Below are positions 24,539-33,426 of a DNA stretch of 64,000 nt, piece by piece (position 1 is the stretch's first letter; each line of letters opens with the position of its first letter). This stretch comes from Burkholderiales bacterium Ga0074133 (GTDB taxonomy: Bacteria; Pseudomonadota; Gammaproteobacteria; Burkholderiales; Burkholderiaceae_C). The position numbers and the translations under genes were made by a program. Where the stretch lies: the NCBI GenBank assembly GCA_001464865.1, contig LNEG01000009.1:1-64000 (forward strand), read 5' to 3'. A model generated the notes under the pieces. It was not told the origin of the DNA, made no database searches, and saw nothing but the letters and a program-made list of their open reading frames with translations.

Positions 24539-24754
24539 ATGAACATCGGACTTCAACTTGCACTAATCGCCGTCGCCTTGTGGCTTGCCATTGGCATTGC
24601 TGGCGAACGCGCGCCGCAGTTTCTGTGGGCCTGGCTGTGGATCCCCATTGGCTTGATCGGGGTTCTCCTTCAGCACATTGCCTACTGGGCGAACGGTAGG
24701 GAACCCCCGCGCTTCCACCAAGTGCGGCCATCAAGGGAGACGAAGCATGAGTAA
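24539..24754 (+). CDS. Small membrane protein, 71 aa
   Basis: An AAAGGAA ribosome site precedes the ATG at 24539. Two hydrophobic helices cover most of the chain (LQLALIAVALWLAIGIAG and FLWAWLWIPIGLIGVLLQHIA), with a basic tail. No family recognised. It overlaps the next gene by 8 bases. Confidence 0.65.
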   Translation: MNIGLQLALIAVALWLAIGIAGERAPQFLWAWLWIPIGLIGVLLQHIAYWANGREPPRFHQVRPSRETKHE

Positions 24755-25319
24755 ATCCAACTACGTGAAATCACAGGGCCAGACCCGCAATCACCACTGC
24801 CACTGGCCCGGCTGCGACAAACAGGTCCCGCCAGCGATGTGGGGTTGTAGCGGCCACTGGTACAAGCTGCCAGCCGATCTGCGCACCAAGGTGTGGGCAG
24901 CGTACCGGCCGGGGCAGGAAATCAACGGCACGCCTTCTGCTGCCTATGTCGAGGTGGCGAAGCAGGTGCAGGAGTGGATCAATCAGAACCAGCCCAAAAA
25001 GAGCGGGCAGCCGAATCTCTTTGATGCTCCCGAGCCCCAGGATGAGGCCGCGCCCATCAGTCGCAGTGAATGGATTGCGCAGGCAAAGGTCGTCTACCTC
25101 GAGGCGGGCGATGACGAAGCAATGGCCCAACTTTGCGCATGCCACCTCTGCAACGAGCAAGACTGGCTCGGCGGTGAGGTTGAGGAACCTCGAGATGCCG
25201 CGCGCGACGACATCAATGGGCGCCCAGCTGTGAAGCCTGCGTTGACGGAGGAGGAAAGGCGCGAACGTGCGGCCCGCGACAACTGGGCAACACTGAATGG
25301 AGTCACGTTCCCATCATGA
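24747..25319 (+). CDS. Conserved phage-type hypothetical protein with CHWPGC motif, 190 aa
   Basis: The N-terminus HHCHWPGCDKQVPPAMWGC, then HWYKLPADLRTKVWAAYRPG, is a recurring signature of uncharacterised proteins in proteobacterial phages and prophages, with a likely zinc site formed by cysteines and histidines. The pattern continues as an amphipathic helix (VEVAKQVQEWINQ). The C-terminal part has a second pair (CACHLCNEQ) and a charged helical end. The ATG at 24747 follows GGGAG. Coupled to the genes on both sides. Confidence 0.65.
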   Translation: MSKSNYVKSQGQTRNHHCHWPGCDKQVPPAMWGCSGHWYKLPADLRTKVWAAYRPGQEINGTPSAAYVEVAKQVQEWINQNQPKKSGQPNLFDAPEPQDEAAPISRSEWIAQAKVVYLEAGDDEAMAQLCACHLCNEQDWLGGEVEEPRDAARDDINGRPAVKPALTEEERRERAARDNWATLNGVTFPS

Positions 25320-25798
25320 ACATCCTGCGTATCCCCATCCTCTGGCTGCTCAGCATGGGCTGGCACCTCTGGTGCGTCGCCACCCTCCGGCCTGACTTCC
25401 GGCGCCTGGGCGACACTGCAGTCACCTTCAGCTCCTTCTTTGCGCTCTTCTGCCTGGCCTCGTGGACACGGTGGGGCGCGCTGGGTGGCCACACAGCATT
25501 TGAAGTGCTGGCCACCATTGTTGTTTGGACGATCACGCTGCTGCTGGTGGCTGAACGAACGCACCGCGCGAGCACACTGTTCTTCACTCTGCTCGGCTCC
25601 TCGGCCGTGGTGGATTTCATGGCCAGCGCCGTGCAGGTGCTCGGCTACGGCGACTTTGTGAGCCGAAGCTTCTGGTTCCTCGTGGAGGTCGCGCTGATGC
25701 TTGGGGCTTACGCTCATTTCCGCGCCATGCCGGCAGAGGTTCAGGCCAGCGGTTATCGGCGCAAGACGGTTGCCGAGCAGGTCGAGAGCAGAGCATGA
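25316..25798 (+). CDS. Hypothetical membrane protein, 160 aa
   Basis: The ATG lies in an ATGA overlap with the previous gene. Four to five hydrophobic helices are visible (IPILWLLSMGWHLWCVA, AVTFSSFFALFCLASW, VLATIVVWTITLLLVA, LFFTLLGSSAVVDFMAS, FWFLVEVALMLGAYA). The C-terminus is short and polar. The stop overlaps the start of the next small gene. Confidence 0.65.
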   Translation: MNILRIPILWLLSMGWHLWCVATLRPDFRRLGDTAVTFSSFFALFCLASWTRWGALGGHTAFEVLATIVVWTITLLLVAERTHRASTLFFTLLGSSAVVDFMASAVQVLGYGDFVSRSFWFLVEVALMLGAYAHFRAMPAEVQASGYRRKTVAEQVESRA

Positions 25799-25962
25799 CC
25801 AAACTCTCCGAGAGAGCCATCAAGTGGCTCGAGGAAAGCAACGAGTTCAGCGTGGTCGCGGGTGACCATCTGGTGACCGGTAACAACGGCATCACGATCC
25901 TGCTGAGCAAACGCGCAGTTGAGGATCTCAACCGACAAGCAAAAGATGCCGAAGAGGGCTGA
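25795..25962 (+). CDS. Small hypothetical protein, 55 aa
   Basis: The ATG at 25795 overlaps the preceding TGA (ATGA), like its neighbours, and the frame runs 55 codons to TGA at 25960. The product (MTKLSERAIKWLEESNEF, then VVAGDHLVTGNNGITILLSK) reads as a sensible alpha/beta miniprotein with a helical end. No family recognised; support comes from coupling and composition. Confidence 0.5.
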   Translation: MTKLSERAIKWLEESNEFSVVAGDHLVTGNNGITILLSKRAVEDLNRQAKDAEEG

Positions 25963-26040
25963 CAAGGCAAGCGCTCTGTATTCAAGGGCCCCAGGGCCTT
26001 TCAAGAAATCTCTACTCAACCAATCTAGGAAACCACCTTC

Positions 26041-26490
26041 ATGAAAATCGATGTCCGCATTCTTGACTCACGCATGGCCGAACAGATGCCCAAGTACGCA
26101 ACGCCTGGCAGCGCCGGCATTGATCTGCGGGCTTGCATTGATCAGCCACTGACTCTGGCGCCCAATGCCTGTCAACTTGTGCCGACCGGTCTAGCGGTCT
26201 ACCTTGAAAACCCGGGGTATGCAGCCATGCTGCTGCCGCGCTCGGGCCTGGGTCACAAACACGGCCTCGTGCTCGGAAATTTGTTGGGCCTGATCGACAG
26301 CGACTACCTCGGGCAACTCATGGTGAGCGCTTGGAACCGCAGCGAAGTGCCTTTCACCATCGAGCCGATGGACCGTATTGCTCAGATGATCATCGTGCCC
26401 GTGGTTCAGGCAGAGTTCAACGTCGTGAATGAATTCACCAGCTCCAGCGAGCGCGGTGCTGGCGGATATGGGTCAACGGGTCGGGGCTGA
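26041..26490 (+). CDS. dut: dUTP diphosphatase (dUTPase)
   Basis: This 149-aa protein carries all five motifs of trimeric dUTPases: motif 1 [11 protein letters not shown] (residues 21-31), motif 2 PRSGL (66-70), motif 3 [17 protein letters not shown] (83-99) with the catalytic aspartate, motif 4 RIAQMII and motif 5 [12 protein letters not shown]. It hydrolyses dUTP to dUMP, preventing uracil incorporation and feeding thymidylate synthesis. Length and motif spacing are standard. It ends the rightward train begun at 24493 and fits with nrdA/nrdB on the same replicon. The next gene is convergent, 9 bases away, with no obvious terminator. Confidence 0.95.
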   Translation: MKIDVRILDSRMAEQMPKYATPGSAGIDLRACIDQPLTLAPNACQLVPTGLAVYLENPGYAAMLLPRSGLGHKHGLVLGNLLGLIDSDYLGQLMVSAWNRSEVPFTIEPMDRIAQMIIVPVVQAEFNVVNEFTSSSERGAGGYGSTGRG

Positions 26491-26498
26491 CCCCCTCG

Positions 26499-29400
26499 TC
26501 AGAGTGCCACCCGGCGGCGCGCGCTGACCGGGCGCGGAGCGCTCGACACGGCCGCAGCCTCGGCGGCCTCCGGGGCACGACTCTTTTCCTGTGTCTCCAG
26601 GATCTGCAGGGTCATCTGAGCTGCCTTCCATTGCCGGCGGATATCCTCATCAACCTGGTTGGGGTGCATCTGCTCCAGAAGCGTGGTGACCTCAGCGTTG
26701 GGCTTCATGCCCATGTCCACCATCTTCGAAATCAGCTCCGGCGTCTTGCGAAGGCAGTTGTTCGCACTGCGCGCAAGCAGGGCGCCCAAGCGCTCGGGGT
26801 CTTCCTTGCACAGAGCATTGCGTTGAAGGCCAACCAGGCACTGCTCGATGTGATCAGAGAACACCGGGCGATCGGACTCAGGAAGACCGCGGCGCGAGGG
26901 GCTTTGAGCCCACTCGGCCAGATCCAGAATGGACGCCCCGGCTCGGGTCGTCTTGAAGGGATCGCGGCTCAGGGCGGCCGCTTCCTGAATGACATCGGTG
27001 GCACCGGTGGCGGTGGCCACCAGGGCGCTGCGCATCGCGGAGTCGGCTGCTACCTTGGCATTCGGCTTTTTCAGGGCCGGCAGCAGCACAGCCAGGTCGA
27101 GCGTCTTCGAGCCCAGAGCTGCGCTCAGTAGAAGTGGGTCGCGCGCGGCAGCGCTCACCAGGCGCGTTTTGATCAGGTCGGCCAGTTGCGAAGCATGCTC
27201 AGCCATCCCCGCCAGACTCGCCTCTCCCAGCTTGCGTGCGTCGTGAGGCATCAGCAGCTCACCCGTGCCAGGCAGACCCCGATAGAGCGCCCCAGTCATG
27301 CTCTCGCCACCTTTGCCCGCTCGCATCGCCCGGCGGGTGACCAGAGGGTTGAAGGTGCGGTATGCATCCTCGCTTCCATACGGGCCACTCGCGCTCATTG
27401 GAAGGATCAGGATCTGGGTGTTGCGTCCTGAGTCTTCGTGCGAGGCGAGGAGGCCATCTTCGATGCCACCGAGATCCGTCAGTCCTGCTGCGTCCCGTGG
27501 AGGAGTGGGGGAGTTGTCCGACGCCACGACCATGATCAGGCTCACCCACTGCTGGGGCAGCGTCTTCGAGACAAAGGTGATCTGGTATGGGCTGCCCACG
27601 CGTACATCGGCGCCACTGCCATCGAATGTCATGTCCTCCAGGATGCTCTTGCCCGAGAAGTCTGCCGCTGGCCGAATGAGGGCGACATCCCACTCCATCT
27701 TGGCGCGCACGGAGCTCGATGTCGACGTCGACTGGGTGGCCAGTGGCGTCTTGGAGGATGACTGCAGCCCCAGCAAGGAGCGCAAAGCGCTCCCCAGAGC
27801 CCGTGAGCTGACTTCGGCGTGGCTTGCGCCACCGCGGTAGGTTCTCAGGGCCTCAAAGCTGGGCGCGCTGATGAAGTCATCGAGCTTGACCTTGAATTCA
27901 TCGACTTGGGGGTTGGCATCCTCTTTCTGCTCCGGTGCCCTGGGCTTCTCCATGGCGTCACGCAGGATGAAGGAGGCCGCGCGGATCCGCGTGGCCTGGT
28001 CGAGGTTGAGCGGGTTCGTGGTGAACGGTGCGGAGTTTTCAGTGGCGTTGGCCAGCAGCTCCATCAGAGGGCGGCTGGTCATGAGCACGGACGCCGGCGG
28101 CAGGCGTTTGATGGCCTCAGCGCCGCCATGCGCGTGCCCAACCAGGTTCATGGCGCCGGCCAGTACCTCGCCGGCATCCCTGGCCTGGATCAGGCCGGCC
28201 TCGATGAGGCTGGGCAGGTTGGTGAAGCTCATGGCCATCGGGCGGCCGGTGGTGTTGGTGGTGTTGCGCCCGCTGCGCTGACGAAAACCCAGCAGGTACT
28301 GGGCGGACTCGCGCCCGATGCGATCGCGCATGGCCGGCTCCAGGGCGTCGTGCATGTGGCGCAGGACATCCTGAACGCCAGTGGCCGTTCTCGCTGGAAT
28401 GGCGTTGGTGCGACCGAAGAGCTTTGGGGGCAACGCGAGCAGCGCCCACGCGCCGCGGAAGGGAGATGCCGCCATGGCGCGCTGCAGCACCGGATCCTTG
28501 AAGGCTGTGTAGGTAGCGTGTGTGAATGACTTCATGGTGCCGAAGCGAAGCGCCAGGCTGATGGCGCCTCGGTCCAGTGATGAATTGAAGTCTTTCATGG
28601 CTGAATTCATCAAGCCCAAGGGAAGGAAGGCCTTACCCGCGGTGGACAGCCGTGCTTTGACGCTGGAGCCCTCCACGGCCTGAGCGATCAGCTGCCCGAG
28701 CTGATGTGCGTTTTCGGAGATGGCCGCGCAGAGCTGGGGATCCTGGTTGCCCACCGCGGTGGCTATCTCAAGGGCCAGCTCCTCACCGACGGCTGCAATG
28801 TTCGTTTGCAGCTGATCGCGCCAGCGGATGACCAACTCATCGGTGATGTGGCGGCTCATGTTGAAGAGGTTGAGGCCGTTGAGCGACATCTTGTGGTGCA
28901 CCTGGCCATTGGCCCCCATGAAATGGAGGTCGAGACTGGAGTGCCCGATGCCGGGCGGCGCCGGGGTGCCTGAAACGCTGACGTTGCCTTCCGTGATTTC
29001 GATGACTTCAGTCTCGGCCTCCAACGCCGGCTCACCATGGGTTTGAACGAACGCGACATCAGATTGGGCGATACCGGCAAATTGCTTAGCCGTGCGCACG
29101 TATGCCAGGTTGAGCACGTGAAGCATCTGCGGCATGGACATCTCGCCCATCTTCACGTTGGTGGTGAAGAACAGCTCGTTGAGGCTGCTCTTCGGGCCCG
29201 GGCGATTGCTCACCCCGGTTTCTGCGCGCTGGAAGAGCGACCTGAAGCCCACGCGATCGCGGGAAAAGAGCGTGATGGCGAAAGTGGCCATGTCGGCGTA
29301 GTCTGCCGGATGGAGGCTTCGGAAGTCCCTGCCATCCCATTGGGGCATAGGGCCACCGGCTGGCAACTCGAGCTCAGCGCTGCGGCGATCTCGCAGTGCC

Positions 29401-29726
29401 AGTGCTTTCTCCAACGCCTGGGCCAAGAAAGAAAAATGCGGCGTTGGCGGGACTTCATCTTGGCGCAGCAGAACCCGTGTGCTCTCACCAAGGGTGCGCG
29501 CTGCGTGTTCGAGCAGCTGGGAGATGATCAAGCTGGAAGAAAAGCCGGGGCATTCTGCCTCAGGTCCGGCACCCGCGTCGCTGGCGACTTGTGCCTCCAA
29601 CGGGTCCCGCAGGTTCAGCGGACCAGCTGCCGCGGCGCTTGGTGAACCTGGTCGGCTGACCCAGGCGAGCATGCGGGAGAGCAAAGGGGTAGGGCCGGGA
29701 ATGCTGTCGAGGACTGAAGGCGGCAT
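26499..29726 (-). CDS. Very large hypothetical protein, 1075 aa
   Basis: An uninterrupted 1075-codon frame starts at ATG 29726. No signal peptide, membrane segment, Walker motif or known repeat is visible. The sequence is alpha-helical and moderately polar, with low-complexity serine-rich stretches near residues 660-690 (LLGLQSSSKTPLATQSTSTS). Phrases such as SLDLHFMGANGQVHHKMSLN and DVRVGSPYQITFVSKTLPQQ suggest several globular domains. It is the last gene of the leftward set 33225-26499 and has its own candidate -10 at 29890, leaving a leader of about 157 bases. Size recalls large phage-like or effector proteins; function unknown. Confidence 0.75.
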   Translation of the reverse strand: MPPSVLDSIPGPTPLLSRMLAWVSRPGSPSAAAAGPLNLRDPLEAQVASDAGAGPEAECPGFSSSLIISQLLEHAARTLGESTRVLLRQDEVPPTPHFSFLAQALEKALALRDRRSAELELPAGGPMPQWDGRDFRSLHPADYADMATFAITLFSRDRVGFRSLFQRAETGVSNRPGPKSSLNELFFTTNVKMGEMSMPQMLHVLNLAYVRTAKQFAGIAQSDVAFVQTHGEPALEAETEVIEITEGNVSVSGTPAPPGIGHSSLDLHFMGANGQVHHKMSLNGLNLFNMSRHITDELVIRWRDQLQTNIAAVGEELALEIATAVGNQDPQLCAAISENAHQLGQLIAQAVEGSSVKARLSTAGKAFLPLGLMNSAMKDFNSSLDRGAISLALRFGTMKSFTHATYTAFKDPVLQRAMAASPFRGAWALLALPPKLFGRTNAIPARTATGVQDVLRHMHDALEPAMRDRIGRESAQYLLGFRQRSGRNTTNTTGRPMAMSFTNLPSLIEAGLIQARDAGEVLAGAMNLVGHAHGGAEAIKRLPPASVLMTSRPLMELLANATENSAPFTTNPLNLDQATRIRAASFILRDAMEKPRAPEQKEDANPQVDEFKVKLDDFISAPSFEALRTYRGGASHAEVSSRALGSALRSLLGLQSSSKTPLATQSTSTSSSVRAKMEWDVALIRPAADFSGKSILEDMTFDGSGADVRVGSPYQITFVSKTLPQQWVSLIMVVASDNSPTPPRDAAGLTDLGGIEDGLLASHEDSGRNTQILILPMSASGPYGSEDAYRTFNPLVTRRAMRAGKGGESMTGALYRGLPGTGELLMPHDARKLGEASLAGMAEHASQLADLIKTRLVSAAARDPLLLSAALGSKTLDLAVLLPALKKPNAKVAADSAMRSALVATATGATDVIQEAAALSRDPFKTTRAGASILDLAEWAQSPSRRGLPESDRPVFSDHIEQCLVGLQRNALCKEDPERLGALLARSANNCLRKTPELISKMVDMGMKPNAEVTTLLEQMHPNQVDEDIRRQWKAAQMTLQILETQEKSRAPEAAEAAAVSSAPRPVSARRRVAL

Positions 29727-29889
29727 GGCTTATCCAAAGAGGGCGAATCGGAGCGCTGCCCGAGGGCTGCGAAGGCCTGGATATCCGGCGCGGTGCACCG
29801 TTGCGAACGGGGCTGGTCGGCAGCCCGGAAATGTCGCAGTCCTTGTGATCGCCGAAAAGCGAGAAGGACGAAAGGAATCAGATGCGTAG

Positions 29890-29895
29890 AGGATA
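29890..29895 (-). promoter_or_regulatory. Family-type -10 TATCCT (weak -35)
   Basis: Read leftward, GGTATCCTCTACGCAT keeps the -10 and downstream CTACGCAT of the family; the hexamer 17 bases upstream (CATCTG) is a poor -35. It would drive the 1075-aa gene. Confidence 0.5.
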
Positions 29896-29989
29896 CCTCA
29901 AACACAGTGCGGCAGATGTGACTTTTCCACTGGCAGAACCCAGATTGAAGCCCGTTCTCGGACCTTGAGGCCCGCAGGCCTGTGGGATT

Positions 29990-30205
29990 TCAGTTGGGGC
30001 GCGAGCCCACCATCTGCGCCAGCGATGCCATCGCGCTCAAGGCCATCACGGATGCAGGCACCCGTCTGCCGGGCACAGCGGCCCCGAAGCGATCGAGGTC
30101 GATCTCGAAATGTGCCTTGTGAGCTTCATCCAATGCTCGGTCCATGACGGCGGGGGTCAGTGGCTGGGAGCCGATTGTGCGGGAGGTGAAGGTTTCGAGG
30201 GTCAT
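29990..30205 (-). CDS. Small hypothetical protein, 71 aa
   Basis: The ATG at 30205 lies 25 bases after the stop of the sensor-like gene. The product is helical (LTPAVMDRALDEAHKAHFEI and ASVMALSAMASLAQMVG), neutral and without motifs. No family recognised. It probably belongs to the same leftward transcript. Confidence 0.5.
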   Translation of the reverse strand: MTLETFTSRTIGSQPLTPAVMDRALDEAHKAHFEIDLDRFGAAVPGRRVPASVMALSAMASLAQMVGSRPN

Positions 30206-30230
30206 GTGAATTCAGGAGAGAACGGGTGGT

Positions 30231-31970
30231 TCAGGCCGCCCGGCGCACGCGAAGCGTGGCACGCAGGCCGGCTTGCTCGGCATCGTCGGATACCCGCAGG
30301 GCGGAGTAGCTCAAGAAGACGCCTTGCTTGAGCAGCATGAGCATGGACAGGACCATCATCGTGTCGTCGCGCACGCTGGACTGGATGGGGCTGGCCAGCA
30401 GGTGTGCGTTGGCGATGTCTTGGTAATCGACGCCGTCGGGCCCGGGGCCGTCGTCGTGAACTTCGATGATCAGGAACCCACGGGGATCGTTCTCATCGTC
30501 GCGGATGGTGATCGCAATCTCGCCACCCTCTGGGGAGAAGCGCACGGAGTTCCCAACGATCGTGGAAAGAGCGCCCGTGAAGTTTTCACGGTGGATAAGG
30601 CCCATGGTGAGTGATGAAAGACGCGCCTCCACATTCAACCTGACCGAGACACGGTGGCCCTGGATCTGGGTATGAAGACCGTCCAGAACGTCCTGGCAGA
30701 CGTCGACCAAGGACACCGAAGCGAGGGTGGTGGACATGTTCTCGACCATGGCGGAGTCGGACATGAAACCGATGGCGCCAGAGAGATCTCGGAGGTCTCG
30801 CCTGAGCTGGTCAGCCTGAACACCCACGGCGGCGCCTACTGCGCTCTTGTTGGCCCGCCCCAAGTTCTCCAGGTCAACCAGGTCCGCGAAATCTGAATTC
30901 CGCTCGAGCCTGTTGGCCAGGACGTCGAGCTGCTGCAGCACGGGCTCAGCGAACTGGGGCAGCCTGGTGAGAAACTGCTCGTAGATGTGGACCGAGATCT
31001 TGTTGCGGACCTGTTCCAGGGTGTCGCTCAAGTCGGAGCTGATGTCGTAGGAGAGGGTGACGACACCGCAGAAATTGCCCATGCCGTCATAGATCGGCGA
31101 GATGTTGCTCACCATGGTCATGTTGTCGCGGCCGTCGTGGCCGATCCACCGAAATGTGGCTGTGGTGGCTTTTTTGTCACTGATGCAGTTCTGCAGCAGC
31201 TCCAGAGCGAGCTCTGTGTCATCGGGGTGGATGCAGTCGGTCACCGTGGAGCTGTCCAAAGGGACGCCCAAACCGAGTGGCCAACGCTCTTTGGTCCAGT
31301 AGACGTAGACCGTCTTCAGGTCCTGGCTGTAAAGGTGGACCCGAAACCGGTTGCTCACCATGGGCAGCAGGCCGCGGATCATGGGGTTGTTGTCTGAGAT
31401 CGAATCGATCTGGTGCGTCATCCCCACGCACAGGCTGTCGCCCAGTCCAATATCCACGCACATGGCTTCGACGCGGAATGCATCCAGGGGGCTGTTTTCC
31501 GGGATCCCGGGTGCCACAGAGCTTCCGGAGTGGTTGACAGTGACATCCACCGCCCGGCAGGGGCCGTCCTTGTTCAAGACCGAGCGAATCTGACGCTCAA
31601 CTCGACGGGGATCCTTGTCTTTGCTCAGGAACCACTGGTATGCCCCGCTGGGGCGCCGCGCCCAGAAGGTGGTCCTAGGAAGCAGCTCTCCGACAGCTTC
31701 GAGCTGTGAAAAAAGCGCCCGTGTGACGCCACGTTCCCGGCGAAGGAGGAAGCCGAGAATGCCAATGGTGAGAAAGCACAGCGCAAAACTCGCAACCAAC
31801 CACCAGAAAACGACTGGCCCATTGCCCTCGCGCACCAGGTGTCGAATCAGGAAGGAAAGACCGTAGCCCCCCAGGACAGCACCGATCGCCAAAAACAGAA
31901 GCCGCTTGAGCTTGCCCAGGCGGCTGATCGGAAATGTGGGATTGGATGGTGGCGCGATGGATTCAAGCAT
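30231..31970 (-). CDS. Membrane-bound PAS/HATPase sensor-like protein, 579 aa
   Basis: Two N-terminal membrane helices (about residues 26-47 and 55-76) precede a PAS domain near 205-320 (WIGHDGRDNMTMVSNISPIY, FCGVVTLSYDIS). A C-terminal GHKL/HATPase domain (about 455-575) has an N box (IVGNSVRFSPEGGEI) and a G1-type box (VHDDGPGPDG). The linker that should hold the phospho-acceptor histidine (DQLRRDLRDLSGAIGFMSDS) contains none, so it may be a degenerate kinase, an ATP-binding sensor or use another site. No response regulator is adjacent; the LytTR protein at 1186 is 29 kb away. Confidence 0.75.
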   Translation of the reverse strand: MLESIAPPSNPTFPISRLGKLKRLLFLAIGAVLGGYGLSFLIRHLVREGNGPVVFWWLVASFALCFLTIGILGFLLRRERGVTRALFSQLEAVGELLPRTTFWARRPSGAYQWFLSKDKDPRRVERQIRSVLNKDGPCRAVDVTVNHSGSSVAPGIPENSPLDAFRVEAMCVDIGLGDSLCVGMTHQIDSISDNNPMIRGLLPMVSNRFRVHLYSQDLKTVYVYWTKERWPLGLGVPLDSSTVTDCIHPDDTELALELLQNCISDKKATTATFRWIGHDGRDNMTMVSNISPIYDGMGNFCGVVTLSYDISSDLSDTLEQVRNKISVHIYEQFLTRLPQFAEPVLQQLDVLANRLERNSDFADLVDLENLGRANKSAVGAAVGVQADQLRRDLRDLSGAIGFMSDSAMVENMSTTLASVSLVDVCQDVLDGLHTQIQGHRVSVRLNVEARLSSLTMGLIHRENFTGALSTIVGNSVRFSPEGGEIAITIRDDENDPRGFLIIEVHDDGPGPDGVDYQDIANAHLLASPIQSSVRDDTMMVLSMLMLLKQGVFLSYSALRVSDDAEQAGLRATLRVRRAA

Positions 31971-32005
31971 GAGGTTGGCGCTGCGCTGCAGCGTTCACGA
32001 ACTCC

Positions 32006-32857
32006 TCAGGGAGTTCGTTGGGAGGGCTTCAGGTTTTGTGAGGGGGCGTCCTTAGGATTGGACATCACGCGCTCCATGGATCCGATGTTGTCAGCAAGCT
32101 TGACCGCGCTCTTTGCGTCCAGGCCGTGAAACTCGAACCAAGAGGCAACCGCCGTGCGGGCCAGCAGAACGGACTCGGTGAGCAGTTCGGCTTTGGTCAT
32201 GTGGGAGAAGTCGACCCCCATCTTCAAACGGCCGCCGAGCAGCTCCAGGGCATAGCGGGTGTCCTGGGACAAGGGCGCTAGGGAATACAGGTTGAAGTCA
32301 CCACTCGCCTCGCGTCGCTCGGTCACGAAAGCCAGCAGCTTGATGGCCGTCTCGACGCCGGACTCCGCGGCAACGTGGCTGATGGCGTGCACATCGGCCA
32401 TCGACTGCAGGAAGACAGAATCGGCCGCGCGCATCAGAGCTTCATCCGTCACCAGGGGCGAGACGCCGCAGGTGACAGTGATGGGCGAGTGGGCAAACGC
32501 AGGGGTGGCTGCAAAGCGGGCGGCCCAGTCACGAAGGGTGGCCGCCTGCAGCAAGACAAAACGCTCGACAGGGTCAGCGGCCATGGCTGCCGGGTTGCGC
32601 AGCATTGCGGCAGCAAAGTCGCTGGAGGCGGTGTTCTGGCCGAGGCCGGGAACGTCGGTGACTTGAACTTCGAGCTCGGCGCTCTGAGCGTGGGAATGGA
32701 AGGCTGCGCCGATCTTGCGGACCCAGATCTCGTTGGCGGGCTCGCGCACAGTGTGGCGGACGTGCTGAACCGTCAGGCCGCCATTTCGGGCGGCGGTGCG
32801 CAGGAACCCATTTATGGCCGCGGAGGCGGAACTGGCTTCAAGGGCTGCTGGGGTCAT
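32006..32857 (-). CDS. Hypothetical protein, 283 aa
   Basis: The ATG at 32857 follows the previous gene by 59 bases. The protein is alanine-rich and helical, with no membrane segments. It contains RYALELLGGRLKMGVDFSHM and LLARTAVASWFEFHG. No family recognised. It lies just upstream of the sensor-like gene (gap 35 bases) and may be functionally tied to it. Confidence 0.6.
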   Translation of the reverse strand: MTPAALEASSASAAINGFLRTAARNGGLTVQHVRHTVREPANEIWVRKIGAAFHSHAQSAELEVQVTDVPGLGQNTASSDFAAAMLRNPAAMAADPVERFVLLQAATLRDWAARFAATPAFAHSPITVTCGVSPLVTDEALMRAADSVFLQSMADVHAISHVAAESGVETAIKLLAFVTERREASGDFNLYSLAPLSQDTRYALELLGGRLKMGVDFSHMTKAELLTESVLLARTAVASWFEFHGLDAKSAVKLADNIGSMERVMSNPKDAPSQNLKPSQRTP

Positions 32858-32916
32858 GGGGCAATTCTCCGGGTTCGGCGTGAAGGTGATCGGGTGAACA
32901 AGGGGGTTTTTTGGGC

Positions 32917-33225
32917 TCAGTGCGTGACGAGGCCGCCCAAAGGCGTCGACTGACGCACGCGAGACAGAATGTCCACGCTCACCAAAAGCACATTGCCAGG
33001 CGCCGCGGCGATCAGATCCCGGATGTCTTGAGGAATGGGATGCAGAACCAGCTCTTCGTTGCCCACCCGGAGCATCAGCTTGTCGTCGACCAGGTTGACG
33101 TTCTCAATGCGACCACCCCAAGGGGTTACCAGACAGGCTTGTGATTTCTCCCCCTGTCCAGTGCGCAGGATGGAGAAGCCGACGGGAAAGGCAGAGGCAG
33201 AAGCCGGAGAGTTCTGGGTGTTCAT
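32917..33225 (-). CDS. Hypothetical protein, 102 aa; first gene of the leftward operon
   Basis: The ATG at 33225 is chosen because the family-type -10 lies at 33253-33258, excluding the longer frame. The product is beta-rich (CLVTPWGGRIENVNLVDDK, LMLRVGNEELVLHPIP) with a helical end and no recognised motif. It leads the set 33225-29990. Confidence 0.6.
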   Translation of the reverse strand: MNTQNSPASASAFPVGFSILRTGQGEKSQACLVTPWGGRIENVNLVDDKLMLRVGNEELVLHPIPQDIRDLIAAAPGNVLLVSVDILSRVRQSTPLGGLVTH

Positions 33226-33252
33226 GGGAGGGTGATCAATGGTGATACGTAA

Positions 33253-33258
33253 AGTATA
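33253..33258 (-). promoter_or_regulatory. Family-type -10 TATACT (weak -35)
   Basis: Read leftward, TAGATATACTTTACGTAT follows the family pattern with A in place of C in the -10. The hexamer 17 bases upstream is CGGTTC. It lies 28 bases before the ATG at 33225. Confidence 0.5.
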
Positions 33259-33344
33259 TCTACTACGCACAGTTGGAACCGTGACGAAATTGCAGCAAGG
33301 GTAGAGGATCGGCCGCGTGGATTCAAGCCTCAACCCCTCCAGGC

Positions 33345-33377
33345 AAAAAACCCAGCACCACCGATGTGGAGCCGGGT
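33345..33377 (-). terminator. Rho-independent terminator after nrdB
   Basis: Read leftward, ACCCGGCTCCAC pairs with GTGGTGCTGGGT (small internal mismatches), followed by six T residues. A second hairpin, AGCGCA-N5-TGCGCT, lies between it and the nrdB stop. Confidence 0.75.
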
Positions 33378-33426
33378 AAACAGCGCACTGGGTGCGCTGA
33401 TTCCTTCCAAGGGGAATGGAGTTTCT

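Noticed and set aside
29615-29905. Leftward frame upstream of the 1075-aa gene
   Set aside because: Its start lies upstream of the candidate -10 at 29890 and it overlaps the large gene in another frame; the product is low in protein character.
1186-31970. Pairing the LytTR regulator with the sensor-like protein as a two-component system
   Set aside because: The genes are 29 kb apart on opposite strands, and the sensor lacks a phospho-acceptor histidine; no evidence links them.
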